Below, piece after piece: positions 1 through 8,856 of a stretch of 64,000 nucleotides of DNA. Both the position numbers and the translations under genes were made by a program. How positions within the stretch are numbered: position 1 is the stretch's first letter; each line of letters starts with the position of its first letter. The DNA comes from Bythopirellula goksoeyrii. Its GTDB lineage: Bacteria > Planctomycetota > Planctomycetia > Pirellulales > Lacipirellulaceae. The stretch is from assembly GCF_008065115.1 (NCBI RefSeq), contig NZ_CP042913.1, positions 4,065,658 to 4,129,657 of the forward strand. The letters are read 5' to 3'. A model generated the notes under the pieces. The model worked only from the letters and a program-made list of their open reading frames with translations, made no database searches and was not told the origin of the DNA.

Positions 1-576
1 GGCCTGGTGGTCGTCGATTGCGACGCCCCAGACGATGCCGAGTTTTGGCAAGCAAGCTTTCCCAGCTCGCCGCTTACCGTCTCGACGGGGGGTGGTGGAG
101 TTCATGTGTATTACCGGATGCCAAAAGATAACGATGTCAGAAACCGCATAAAGATTCTTGGCCGGCGGATTGATGTTCGTGGGGAAGGGGGGTATGCAAC
201 GTCTCCACCGTCGCTGCATCCAAGTGGCAAGCAGTACGCTTGGCTCAGCTTTGATACCAATACGATGCTCCCAGAATTTGATGCCGATTGGCTCATCGAC
301 AAGTCACAGCCAGCACGCCTTTCAAACAGTAAGCAAACCTCCCCCGTGCGAAACGCAGTCGCTTACATTCGCCGCATTCAGGCCAGGGCAGGGGAGGGGG
401 GCCACAATGCCACTTTTAGGGCGGCGTGTAAGCTGCGTGATGCAGGCCTTTCAGCAGAGGAAGCTCTGATAGTGCTTAGCGATTGGAATGAAACCAACGC
501 GACTCCCCCTTGGAGTCTAAAAGACCTGCGACACAAGGTTTGTTCGGCATTTGATTCGGCAGTGCATCGTCGTTAG
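1..576 (+). CDS. Bifunctional primase-polymerase (Prim-Pol) domain protein, 5'-truncated by window edge
   Basis: The reading frame is open from base 1, so the start lies outside the window. The first visible residues (VVVDCDAPDD, then STGGGGVHVYYR and IDVRGEGGYATSPPSLHPSGKQYAW) match the N-terminal archaeo-eukaryotic primase-polymerase fold of phage and plasmid replication proteins: an acidic metal-binding DxD-type pair, the sTGGGGxHxYY strand with its catalytic His, and the RGxGGYxxxPPS loop. The ~90 residues after it are a helical tail with a GGHNATFRAACKLRDAGL segment, typical of the domain that follows Prim-Pol. No helicase domain follows before the stop, so this is either a stand-alone Prim-Pol or the helicase was lost. 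It converges with the toxin gene and overlaps its 3' end by about 100 bp. A prophage or plasmid-derived origin is inferred; the rest of the element is out of view. Confidence 0.85.
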   Translation, partial: GLVVVDCDAPDDAEFWQASFPSSPLTVSTGGGGVHVYYRMPKDNDVRNRIKILGRRIDVRGEGGYATSPPSLHPSGKQYAWLSFDTNTMLPEFDADWLIDKSQPARLSNSKQTSPVRNAVAYIRRIQARAGEGGHNATFRAACKLRDAGLSAEEALIVLSDWNETNATPPWSLKDLRHKVCSAFDSAVHRR

Positions 577-1062
577 TCAGTGGGACAACGTATTCAGCAA
601 GGGGAGGCGACGCGAAGAGCTTCAAGGCTTCCGGTGGGGTGAGGATTTGCAAGAGGGGAAAGCGGCTCAAGAAGTCCTGTCCATCAGTCGTTGCGGGGTC
701 CCGGAATGACAACAAATCCTTATCGCGGGAGACGATCAGCGAAGCCTTCGCGGCGACGGCTAGGTCGTCGTAGGGGGCGTCTTTGGGGTCGCGTGGAAAA
801 TCGAAGACGTGGGGAACGTCGTCAAGCTTCTCTGCGAATGCGTGCAGCCGGGTGATGAAGCGATCGACAACTTCTGAGGGGATGCGGTATTTGGCGGCAA
901 ATTCAGCGTTGCTGGTGACGCGACGTAATTCGTCAAAGCCGTAGTCGGAGATAACCAGCGGAATTTTCTTTGCAGCACCAAGTCGAGCAGGTGGGCGGCT
1001 GGGCCGCGAGAAGACATCAGCGATTGCAGGTAGACGTTGCAGTCAAATCCGACGCGCTGCAT
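476..1062 (-). pseudogene. PIN-domain toxin (VapC-like), one-base frameshift
   Basis: The start at 1062 reads MQRVGFDCNVYLQSL, with the first PIN-domain Asp, and continues to DLVLQRK. There the frame breaks in an A4 run (minus strand, bases 964-967). Adding one A restores KIPLVISDYGFDELRRV and then DAPYDDLAVAAKASLIVSRDKDLL, which supplies the remaining PIN acidic residues. The restored frame runs without a stop to 476. PIN domains are Mg-dependent RNases that act as toxins of VapBC modules. The gene begins 8 bp after the stop of the antitoxin, so they form one operon. Because the shift is a single base in a short homopolymer, it could be a true inactivation, a phase variant or a sequencing error. 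The final ~35 residues overlap the primase gene on the other strand. Confidence 0.8.
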
Positions 1063-1070
1063 GATTTGGT

Positions 1071-1328
1071 TCAGGACCTGGCCGTTTTACGTTCATAACG
1101 TAACTCGTGCTTGATACGTTCGAAATCTTCGACCGCTTCGTCTTCAGTGATGCCAAGCTTTTCCATGCGTGGGTAAACCGGAGCCATGAGTTCCCGCAGG
1201 TCGGCTAGCGGGTCGAGTGTGCGGGTCACGGCTTCGAGGACGATTTCTGCGGGAGAAGTTCCTTGGGTCCTGGCGGCCTCGGTGACCTTGGCGGCTAACG
1301 GGTCGGGGATTTCAACGTGGATGGTCAT
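1071..1328 (-). CDS. Antitoxin of the adjacent PIN toxin (VapB-like, ribbon-helix-helix type)
   Basis: An 85-residue protein starting MTIHVEIPDPLAAKVTEAAR, the beta strand plus helix pattern of ribbon-helix-helix antitoxins, followed by an acidic C-terminal tail (KLGITEDEAVEDFERIKHELR) of the kind that wraps the toxin. The start has a good ribosome binding site (GAGGAG about 7 bp upstream). It ends 8 bp before the PIN gene, the usual antitoxin-first order. Such proteins neutralise the toxin and repress their own promoter. The family assignment rests on context and length; no specific signature beyond the N-terminal strand was seen. Confidence 0.75.
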   Translation of the reverse strand: MTIHVEIPDPLAAKVTEAARTQGTSPAEIVLEAVTRTLDPLADLRELMAPVYPRMEKLGITEDEAVEDFERIKHELRYERKTARS

Positions 1329-1401
1329 ACTTTTCTCCTCTCTCTGTGGTGTACCCCACGGCCTGAGCCGTGGTCAAGTTTTCTCTGCAAGGGTGGAATG
1401 C

Positions 1402-1611
1402 TCATTTGGCGTCCTCCTGGTTGTCACCCAGGACACCCAGAAGAAGTCGAGTGCAACGCAGAGAGGCCTCGGCGTCGTTGAGTTCGTCGGCGAGGAATCT
1501 CTCGATGTGGGTGGCCGCGAGCAGATTTCCAAAGGCCAGGAGGTTGGTTTCGTACTCAGCAAGCATCGCGTACATTTCGTAGGTTAGCTGCTCAGCGTTG
1601 TCGTCGCTCAT
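1402..1611 (-). CDS. Small hypothetical protein upstream of the toxin-antitoxin pair
   Basis: From the ATG at 1611 this gives 69 residues (MSDDNAEQLTYEMYAMLAEY...), acidic and mostly helical, with no recognised domain. The frame is open further back to a GTG at 1653, so the start is uncertain. Neither start has a strong ribosome binding site. It lies between a frameshifted hypothetical gene and the antitoxin, all on the minus strand, and could be co-transcribed with them. Function unknown. Confidence 0.45.
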   Translation of the reverse strand: MSDDNAEQLTYEMYAMLAEYETNLLAFGNLLAATHIERFLADELNDAEASLRCTRLLLGVLGDNQEDAK

Positions 1612-1667
1612 GAGATAATAAAACTCTTTGGCGAGAATAAATAACCAATCCACGAGTCATAGTTTCA

Positions 1668-1930
1668 TCAGGGCCTCCTGGGGGATTGGTCGCGAGCGAT
1701 TTCGGTAATTCGCCGGTCCACGTCGTCCCAATCGGCTGGCTGGCATCGTGGAGGATGGATTCTAGCAAGCTGATGTCCGGTTCCGGTAAGTTGTCGTGAA
1801 ACTCTTGCTCCAGTGAAGAGGTTAATCTACCTGCCGGCAAGCATTCTGCTTTGCCTTGCCAGGCAAATAGCCATGCTCGTTCTCCTGTCAGCCAGTTCAG
1901 AATGCAAGAAGTAGCCAAGTTGGTTGTCAT
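1668..1930 (-). pseudogene. Hypothetical gene with a probable frameshift
   Basis: The ATG at 1930 has an AGGA six bases upstream and reads MTTNLATSCILNWLTGERAW through to ISLLESILHDASQP. Around base 1731 the natural-looking reading moves to another frame, giving ADWDDVDRRITEIARDQSPRRP and a stop at 1668, next to the following gene. Without the shift the protein ends in an arginine-rich tail overlapping the next gene. About 87 residues, no recognised domain. The frameshift is inferred from amino-acid character only. Confidence 0.4.
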
Positions 1931-1958
1931 GAATTCCTGCAAGTTGTGTTAGACGTTA

Positions 1959-1982
1959 AGAGCCGAACGTCGGCTCTTTTTT
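1959..1982 (+). terminator. Rho-independent terminator hairpin
   Basis: A perfect 8-bp stem (AGAGCCGA / TCGGCTCT) with a 3-nt loop ends in a run of six T on the + strand. It stands just upstream of the minus-strand gene starting at 1930, so it would stop rightward transcription entering from the primase side. The stretch from here to 2265 contains no gene I can support. Confidence 0.65.
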
Positions 1983-2265
1983 GATTCCTGCCAATCGTAG
2001 AATCAAAAAGTGACCACTCAGAGGGGGTGGACCCAACCTAAAGAAATTCTGCTGCGAGTCGGGAATGGGATCTCTTGGACGAAGCGACTACATCCGCAGT
2101 ATCTATGCTAAGGACAATAAACAGGCACCTGAAATCAGGAAGCAGGCGTTCGCCAATTCATGAGTAGTAGGGGAATCCCTCATAGCTGGATGGGTTGAAG
2201 TGTTTCGTGCGACGGCCGGAAGCAGCAACGGAGTCTTGCCTATTTTGCATCATACCCGTGTCGGT

Positions 2266-5200
2266 TCAGCCCAACTTCGGAGTCAAGCCGACCAACAGGC
2301 CACGAGTCATAATTGGCCACGAAAGCTCCCATGTCGGAATCCACCGAGCGCCACCGATTTGACTACGGTTTTGGCTTTCGGTATCTGCCGTCTGTGGTGG
2401 TGACCTCTGCGCTGATGGGCAGATTCCCCGAGCTAGCGGATGATGCACCCGCTGTGAGACAGAATTACGTCGAAGATCAATATGGGTGAGCGTCACCGTT
2501 GAGACACCGTAGCCTAACTTTTCGGCTAGGCAACCTCGGCGCAGGCGGTGCAAGAGTAATACACCGCCAAGGGACGCCAGCCAAGCGGTTGAAGGTTCGG
2601 GCACGGCGGTTGAGGTTGGCACGGTTTTGTTTTGAGAACCGTAGTTCGTTTGCCAGTCGGTCAAATCATTGGCGTCAAAACTGGTGCCCAATTCGCGTTG
2701 CCAGAGCAGGAAATCGCCGCCGTCGACGATGCCGTCGCTGTTGAAGTCGCCGGGTGGAAACGGGAGTTCGGTGTCAAATGTAATCCGCAATACGTCGCGG
2801 TTCACACCGGTAGGGTTCTCGGCGTCGATCGTCGCGGGGTCGAGCAGGTTCAAAATCTCATGCGAGAAAGTCATGCCATCGACAATCGGAAAGGCGAAAT
2901 CGAGCGATCCGTCTAAAATGATTTGGTCGGCCGACAGGATGTCGAAGAAGTTGCCTTCGCCCGGCACAAATCCTTCTTGCAACATGACGCTTATCTCGAC
3001 GACCCCGTCGAGCGTGAGCGTATCGAACACGTGTACCTGATCGTACTGGGTGGTGTAAGACCCGGTACGCGATTCGACGTTCACTCGACTTGCATTCGGA
3101 GCGAAGCTGTTGACATTGGTGCCAACCAGGTCGAACTCGATCGCCGTCCCGTCAAGCGTGGTAGGCGCATCGAAGAAAAAGCCCCCCACGGTGGTCGACG
3201 CTTGCGAAGGGGCGAGCACGGCGGAGTCGCCCATGGCGATGGAGCTGACGATCATCTCGCCGTGCCCCTCAATGCGATTGTCGACATTCGCAAAGGCAAA
3301 CGCGCCAGTGACCATGGGGCTGACGTCTGCACCGTTGGGGAAGTAGGCAAGTGTGCCGCCGCCAGAGAGCGTCAAGTCGTTGCCGAGGATGAGGTCAGGG
3401 TTCGCCGAGTTGGTGAACGACATCCGGCCCTCGTTCACAAAGGTACCAGTCACTGTGACGGTCTGCACCGTGGTGATACCGGCATTGGTCACGTCCTCGA
3501 AGAATACGGGGTTACCGTTGGTGGTGATGCGCCCGTCCTGGTCGGTGACGAGAGTGACTCCTTGCAGTCGAGTACTAAACATTCGGATCAGGCTGCCTGC
3601 GCCAACCGCTTCGATGGTGCCCCCCTCGATAGCGACGGGGGAAAATAGGTTCATCTCGCCATCGCTAGAGGCCCGCAAGGTGCCGCCGTTGACGAACTGA
3701 GCCGCGCCCGCGCCCACCGTCATCTGGGTGCCTGACACATTGGCCTCGATCACGCCTAGGTTCGTCAAAGTGCCACCGATTACGCGTATGACGCCACGGC
3801 CGGTGATGTGTTGGCCGGCGCCGATCTGCAGGTCCGCGTCGCCGCCGCCGGTAGAAATGACTCCATGCATCTGGATCTCACCCGCACCCTCGATCGACAG
3901 CGGATCGCCGAATGGGGCTTGTAGCGCTGTATTCGAATTAGAGCCGCCGCCGCTCTCGAGCACAATCCGCCCGTTGTTTTCCACCACGCCCCCGTGGACC
4001 GTCAGGCGCACTTCGGGCGTGATTCGCAGCTCGTCGTCTGGGTCGAGCCGCACCTGTCCCACATTGATGGTGGCCGGGTTACTGCTCGAGTTGCGGTCGA
4101 CGGAAACGACCGACGCGGTCGCATCACCAGAATCGACGAGCGCGATGTCGGTTTGGTTGGGGACGAAGCCGGTGCTCCAGTTCTCGCCATCGTGCCAGTT
4201 GCCGGTCCCGCCGATCCACACGGGGCCCTCGGGCGAAATCGTCGAAAACAGAGTCACGTCGTTCCCGTCGCCGCCGGCGTAGGTGATGAACAGGTTGGTG
4301 TCGTTAAATGTGCCAACCAGGGCGCCTTCGCCGAGCCCATTGAACTGGCCGCTAAGCGCGCCTCCGACCTCGAAGATAGGGTAGGTCTGGTCGTTGGAGA
4401 GAGTCAGGCCGCTTATCAGCGAAACCGAAAGCCCGCCCGACAGGGTAGCGTCGCCGGCAAGTACGAACTGGTCGAACTGCCCGGTAGCGGAGCCGCCGAT
4501 CTCGAAAAAGGAGGACGAGTTTTCTCCAAGTACAAGGTTTCCGCCAAGGGAAACCGAGGCGGGCGAGTCGCCGGGGTGGACTTCGCCATCGAGCTGCAGG
4601 GTCCCGCCACCAGTGATGCCTCCTGCGCCCGAATACGTGCCACTCACGAAGACCATCGCGCCGGGGTCGATCTTAAATGTTCCCGATTGACTAAGGTTTG
4701 ATTGAAAGACGATTGAGTCGCCGGTGCCGACATTGATGAGACCCGTGTTGGTGACTTCGTCCGCGAACCTCAGCGGCCCGCTGATCGTGCCCACGTTGCT
4801 GACAGGGCCAACGATAGTCGCTTGGTCGACGGTGCTGTCGAGTTGTGATCCCGTGTCCAGGTTGATACCGCCCCCAGCATTGGCAGCCACAAACGTGGGA
4901 TCTGAGCCGAAATGACTAATCTCTAGCAATGCGCCGGTCCGGAGGTTGAGTTCGCCGCCGACGATTATCTTGCCACCCGAGACAGCCGTTAGCGTCCCGT
5001 GATTCTCCACGTCACCGGTGACGTCCAGAGAGACGCCGTTTCCGCTCGCGGACATTAGCCCGCGGTGCACCAGTCTACCTTGGATGCTCAACGTCCCTAC
5101 GGGGCTGAGAAAGCTGCCGCTGTTGGCAATGACATCGCCGATCACGGTCCCCGTTCCGTGGACCCTGCCGTTGCTTAGGACCTGCAGCCCACCGGCCGCG

Positions 5201-7152
5201 TCAACAGTTGCATTGCCATCGAGCTTTAGATCCGCGATCGGCCCTACACCTCCGCCAACGCGGAGGATGCCGTTAGAGTGGAGTTCGCCGCCTACTGGGA
5301 GGTGTATCTCTCCTTGATTCGAGATATTTCCAAGCACCATCATTCCGCTAGCGGCGTCAACCTCCACGACGCCGAGGTTCACCAGGACTCCCGCAATCTG
5401 GCTGACGCCGGCGATTTCGCCGCCGGTCTCAATGAGTACATCGCCAGCTAGATTTCCGCCTGTCACTCGGCCATTCTCGTGGACCTCGAATCCCTCGACG
5501 GCGGTAAGCGTTGTTCCGCTCGCGATTTGCAAGGTGCTTTCGCCGCTGCCGCCGCCCACTTCCAAAAACTTGACAGTCCGGCTGTTTGCCAACACGACCG
5601 CTGTGTCCGCGTCCGTGCTGATCGACGCTCGGTGCAGAACAGTAGGAGCAAAGGCAAGCGTCCAGTTATTCCCCTGTGTGAAATCGCCATCGGTCTCCGA
5701 ACGGTAACGTAAATCCGGGGTGAATAGCCGGGCCTGGGTCGAACCGTCACCCATGACGGCCAGGTAGGCAACCTGGCCGCTGCCGCTGTTAAACGCGTTG
5801 GCGGCGACGGAGAAGTCGGCCACTTCGGCGCTCGCCGCGCTGGGACTGCTTGTCACAACCTGCACTAAGTCGATGCCGTCACCCAGAAAATAGCCGCGAC
5901 CCGCCCCACCACCCGCTGTGGGGAACAACGTGCTTTCGAAGCCAACAATGTTGGAGTCGGTGAACGTGGACAGGGCCAATTCGTCTAGCACATAGTCCCC
6001 TGCAGGAGTTAGATCGCCAGTCGCGGCAACAGGGCGCAACACCCCGGCGTTGGGCTCATTGGCATAGGCCGAGAGGATGATAGCCTGATTGGGATCGGAG
6101 TTGCCATCTAATTGCGCTATGAACGCGACATTCTGTGTGTCGTTAATCAGCACCTCGCGCTCAAAGCCGTGGTGGAACCCTGTTGCACTGGTATCTCCGA
6201 ATTCACTAATGACCTCGATGCCCGCTGAAGTATGAACGAGGATATTCTGCTCGAAGGTGATTGGGTCGTACGCCTGCATTGCGACCTGGTCAAGATTGTT
6301 GATCGCCGGGGTCGCCGAGCCGAACGCTAGATTCGGGAGATCGGCTAGGCGAATCAAATCGAAGGAGGTCCCGTTGGGAACGGCGAGGAAGTATTGCCTC
6401 CGACTTCCTTGTGAGATGTCGGCGACGACTCCGAAAGCCACGTTCCCCGATTCATTGGCGTGCGAGAACGTCGTGAATTGATCGGTGCCGATAAAGGTAA
6501 AAATTTCACCCCCGGTGGGAAGCGACTGCCCTTGCGTGGCAACGACCCTGAGCGTCGCTCCATCGCCGACCAGGAGGCTTTGTTCAACGATGCCCGAGTT
6601 CGCTGTGAAGACGACTTCGCCCGCCAGGTTCGATTGATCGGAGATATCGCCTAACTCTGGGAAGACCTCCCCGACGCCCTCGCGGGCGATCTCAGCAACT
6701 TGCCCTGAATCGAATCGAAGAAGGGACGGAACCACGCTCGAGCCATCGACCACCTGGCTAGTGAAATGAGCTTCGCCATTCGTGTTGAGCCCCCTAAGCT
6801 CAAACGGCCCGAGGGTGTCGGTCCCGCTGCCAAACGTGGCGCCGCTGCGGACGAGCTCGCTGGTTGTTCCGCTGGAGAGTTGCAAGATCGCGCGGTTGTT
6901 GGTGGCGTCGATCCCGGCGCCGTTGAGCTCGACTTGGTAGGTGAGGGCGCCGAAATCGTCGACCAATATTGGTCCAATGACTTGGCTAATCTGCCCGCCC
7001 CCCGCGGCCGCGTCCCCTTGCTTCACGACGATTTCTTGGCGCCCCTGCGCCGACGCGATTTCCATGGTGACGAGCAGCAGCGTTGTTTGCAAAAGGGCGA
7101 CAATGCTCCGTCTCGCAATTGCGCCTTCGCAGAATCGATGCGGGAAAGTCAT
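2266..7152 (-). CDS. Very large PEP-CTERM and dockerin-like secreted protein
   Basis: From the ATG at 7152 this is 1628 residues (an earlier in-frame ATG at 7344 precedes a poor leader). The N-terminus has a signal peptide (SIVALLQTTLLLVTMEIASA). Residues ~40-480 carry spaced N-x-x-G-x-x-A/V-F motifs (NTNGEAHF, NLAGEVVF, NESGNVAF), the tandem repeat type of planctomycete surface proteins. Then comes a long Gly/Asn-rich beta-solenoid-like region with two WxxGxGNWxxxxNW-like modules, and near the C-terminus a dockerin-like GDFNSDGIVDGGDFLLWQRE. The PEP-CTERM tail (VPEPSTAWLASLGG...LLHRLRRG) is followed by about 70 extra residues, which is unusual because this sorting signal is normally terminal. 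Likely exported and anchored or released at the cell surface, possibly polysaccharide-associated (inferred). It is divergent from the LuxR gene at 7376. Confidence 0.85.
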   Translation of the reverse strand: MTFPHRFCEGAIARRSIVALLQTTLLLVTMEIASAQGRQEIVVKQGDAAAGGGQISQVIGPILVDDFGALTYQVELNGAGIDATNNRAILQLSSGTTSELVRSGATFGSGTDTLGPFELRGLNTNGEAHFTSQVVDGSSVVPSLLRFDSGQVAEIAREGVGEVFPELGDISDQSNLAGEVVFTANSGIVEQSLLVGDGATLRVVATQGQSLPTGGEIFTFIGTDQFTTFSHANESGNVAFGVVADISQGSRRQYFLAVPNGTSFDLIRLADLPNLAFGSATPAINNLDQVAMQAYDPITFEQNILVHTSAGIEVISEFGDTSATGFHHGFEREVLINDTQNVAFIAQLDGNSDPNQAIILSAYANEPNAGVLRPVAATGDLTPAGDYVLDELALSTFTDSNIVGFESTLFPTAGGGAGRGYFLGDGIDLVQVVTSSPSAASAEVADFSVAANAFNSGSGQVAYLAVMGDGSTQARLFTPDLRYRSETDGDFTQGNNWTLAFAPTVLHRASISTDADTAVVLANSRTVKFLEVGGGSGESTLQIASGTTLTAVEGFEVHENGRVTGGNLAGDVLIETGGEIAGVSQIAGVLVNLGVVEVDAASGMMVLGNISNQGEIHLPVGGELHSNGILRVGGGVGPIADLKLDGNATVDAAGGLQVLSNGRVHGTGTVIGDVIANSGSFLSPVGTLSIQGRLVHRGLMSASGNGVSLDVTGDVENHGTLTAVSGGKIIVGGELNLRTGALLEISHFGSDPTFVAANAGGGINLDTGSQLDSTVDQATIVGPVSNVGTISGPLRFADEVTNTGLINVGTGDSIVFQSNLSQSGTFKIDPGAMVFVSGTYSGAGGITGGGTLQLDGEVHPGDSPASVSLGGNLVLGENSSSFFEIGGSATGQFDQFVLAGDATLSGGLSVSLISGLTLSNDQTYPIFEVGGALSGQFNGLGEGALVGTFNDTNLFITYAGGDGNDVTLFSTISPEGPVWIGGTGNWHDGENWSTGFVPNQTDIALVDSGDATASVVSVDRNSSSNPATINVGQVRLDPDDELRITPEVRLTVHGGVVENNGRIVLESGGGSNSNTALQAPFGDPLSIEGAGEIQMHGVISTGGGDADLQIGAGQHITGRGVIRVIGGTLTNLGVIEANVSGTQMTVGAGAAQFVNGGTLRASSDGEMNLFSPVAIEGGTIEAVGAGSLIRMFSTRLQGVTLVTDQDGRITTNGNPVFFEDVTNAGITTVQTVTVTGTFVNEGRMSFTNSANPDLILGNDLTLSGGGTLAYFPNGADVSPMVTGAFAFANVDNRIEGHGEMIVSSIAMGDSAVLAPSQASTTVGGFFFDAPTTLDGTAIEFDLVGTNVNSFAPNASRVNVESRTGSYTTQYDQVHVFDTLTLDGVVEISVMLQEGFVPGEGNFFDILSADQIILDGSLDFAFPIVDGMTFSHEILNLLDPATIDAENPTGVNRDVLRITFDTELPFPPGDFNSDGIVDGGDFLLWQRELGTSFDANDLTDWQTNYGSQNKTVPTSTAVPEPSTAWLASLGGVLLLHRLRRGCLAEKLGYGVSTVTLTHIDLRRNSVSQRVHHPLARGICPSAQRSPPQTADTESQNRSQIGGARWIPTWELSWPIMTRGLLVGLTPKLG

Positions 7153-7375
7153 TCCACTTCTCGTTTCACTGTGGTTTCGGCGAACACATGAAAACTTGGC
7201 CGCAAAACAGTTCTCGCTAGAGCGCCCAAATTTATCGTTAAAAATAGGCTTGAAAGTGACCGCTAGATTATTGACCGCCACCGGGCCGGCCGCCATACTC
7301 GTAAACACGGGTACCGCGATTCTCCGGCGAATGTAGCGCCTCACATCACCAATCCTCTAGCCCAGTTGTGAGCCG

Positions 7376-8176
7376 ATGGGTGAACCAAGCAGCTTACGCC
7401 TGAGCGACATGCGGGCCATCTTTCAACTCGTGGGGCAGTGTCGTGAGTTGCGGCTCGACTCGACCATCTGGCGGCGACACATGCTTGTCGAACTCGCGGG
7501 GCTCACTGGCGGGCAGGTCGCCATGGGGGGACCCGCCGCGCTGCGGGGCAATCAACTGCAGCCCGACCCCGCGCCGCTGGTCGATCTTGGATGGAATGGC
7601 GAACGCGAACGTGGCGTGTTCGAGCAGTTCCTCCAGCACGGCGTGCATCAACACGATCCATCTTTGACTTCCTTTGGCAAACAGATTGCCAGCCTGTCGC
7701 GGAGCCACAATCTCCTCACACGCAGCCGCTCGCAGCTTGCCAGTGATCGCAGTTGGTACAATAGCCAAGCATATTGCGACTACCGACGGAAATCGGGAAC
7801 GGACGATTCTATGATGTCCGTCGCCAGGCTGCCCGACGGGCAGTGGCACGCAATTCTGCTCTGTCGCCCACCCGGCGAGAAGAGATTCTCCGATCGGGAT
7901 CTCCAACTGCTAAACTTGTTTCACGACGAGCTGAGGCCATATCTTCAAACCGAGTTGGCCCCGCCAGAAAGCAATCCGGTTTCTAGCCTGACGCCCCGTT
8001 TGAGGGAAGTGCTCGATTGCCTGCTAGAAGGAGAGGCCGAGAAGCAAACGGCCCTGCGGCTCGGCCTTTCGCCTCAGACGGTCAATCAATACGTGAAGGC
8101 AATCTACCGCAGCTTAAAGGTACACAGCCGCGCCGAGCTGATGGCCCTTGTACTTCGCAATCCGTTTACTAGATAG
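7376..8176 (+). CDS. LuxR-type helix-turn-helix transcriptional regulator
   Basis: A 266-residue protein. The C-terminal ~60 residues (LTPRLREVLDCLLEGEAEKQ, then TALRLGLSPQTVNQYVKAIYRSLKVHSRAELMA) are a GerE/LuxR DNA-binding domain with the usual LxxREx and AxxLxxSxxTV pattern. The upstream ~190 residues are a sensor-like domain without obvious identity, ending FSDRDLQLLNLFHDELRPYL, as in planctomycete LuxR regulators with a PAS/GAF-like N-terminus. There is no receiver domain with a phosphorylatable Asp. It starts about 220 bp from the divergent start of the giant PEP-CTERM gene, so control of that gene is plausible but not shown. Confidence 0.85.
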   Translation: MGEPSSLRLSDMRAIFQLVGQCRELRLDSTIWRRHMLVELAGLTGGQVAMGGPAALRGNQLQPDPAPLVDLGWNGERERGVFEQFLQHGVHQHDPSLTSFGKQIASLSRSHNLLTRSRSQLASDRSWYNSQAYCDYRRKSGTDDSMMSVARLPDGQWHAILLCRPPGEKRFSDRDLQLLNLFHDELRPYLQTELAPPESNPVSSLTPRLREVLDCLLEGEAEKQTALRLGLSPQTVNQYVKAIYRSLKVHSRAELMALVLRNPFTR

Positions 8177-8856
8177 AAGCAATCGGCGACAAGCTCGATC
8201 GAAGAGCAAGTCTATTTAACTACGGCCGGTTTTGGTTGGCGACCTGGTAAATCGGCCATTGTGGGAGATTCGCGAAAAACGCGACACGTCACAGAGAACT
8301 ACGCAATACTGCCTTAACCAAGCAAATGAGTGCCGGTTTGTGCTGCGTTGGTGCCCGAAGTTGGACCAACACCAGCGAGTTGGCCGGTCGGCTAAGTCGC
8401 AGCGGTCTTGTTCGAGAAGTGACACCGCTGCACCTTGGCAGAAGTTCTTCCAGCGGTCGGGTGATGCAACCGCCTTGATTTAGAGCGATGTCGAACTGAC
8501 AGCAGTGCGAAGACCGCTCCGGGAGGTGGCGGGTACTTGTAGCAGCGACCAAAGGTTTCCCCAACCACTTTCAGCAAAACGGCTTACGGGCCGATTCCGG
8601 CTTTCTTCTTGACGCTAGGTTCCCCTAAAAACGCCCCAAAATCTTCCCGACGTGATTACCACGGGGAAGGGCCGCTTGTTATACTCACAGGAATGCGAAT
8701 TCCCGCAGCGTGCGTATGTCCAATACCTTTCCCTGATCCGACTCACGGCAAGGCAACTCACCAAGCCGTAAAACAGATTCCCAGACCTATTCTAAGTTGC
8801 ATTTAGCCACGGCAAGATATCGAACTAATCCCGGCCTCGTTAGTCCCTTGATCACC
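8177..8856. other. Intergenic region containing repeat copy A
   Basis: No credible gene. It holds one full copy of the dispersed structured repeat (8357-8473) and, before the next gene, AT-richer sequence with a possible -10 like TTATACT near 8680. The repeat lies about 180 bp after the LuxR gene on the same strand. Confidence 0.6.
8357..8473 (+). repeat. Dispersed structured repeat, copy A
   Basis: Head GAAGTTGGACCAAC; hairpin 1 GCGAGTTGGCC / GGCTAAGTCGC; hairpin 2 GCAGCGGT / ACCGCTGC with a 17-nt loop containing TTCGAGAA; tail GGGTGATGCAACC. It aligns over its whole length with copies B (17483) and C (33151) and more loosely with five or more others in the window. Confidence 0.8.

Noticed and set aside
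2500-4700. Several long + strand open frames inside the giant PEP-CTERM gene
   Set aside because: They are antisense shadows of a GC-rich coding region; the minus-strand frame has a signal peptide, dockerin motif and PEP-CTERM tail.
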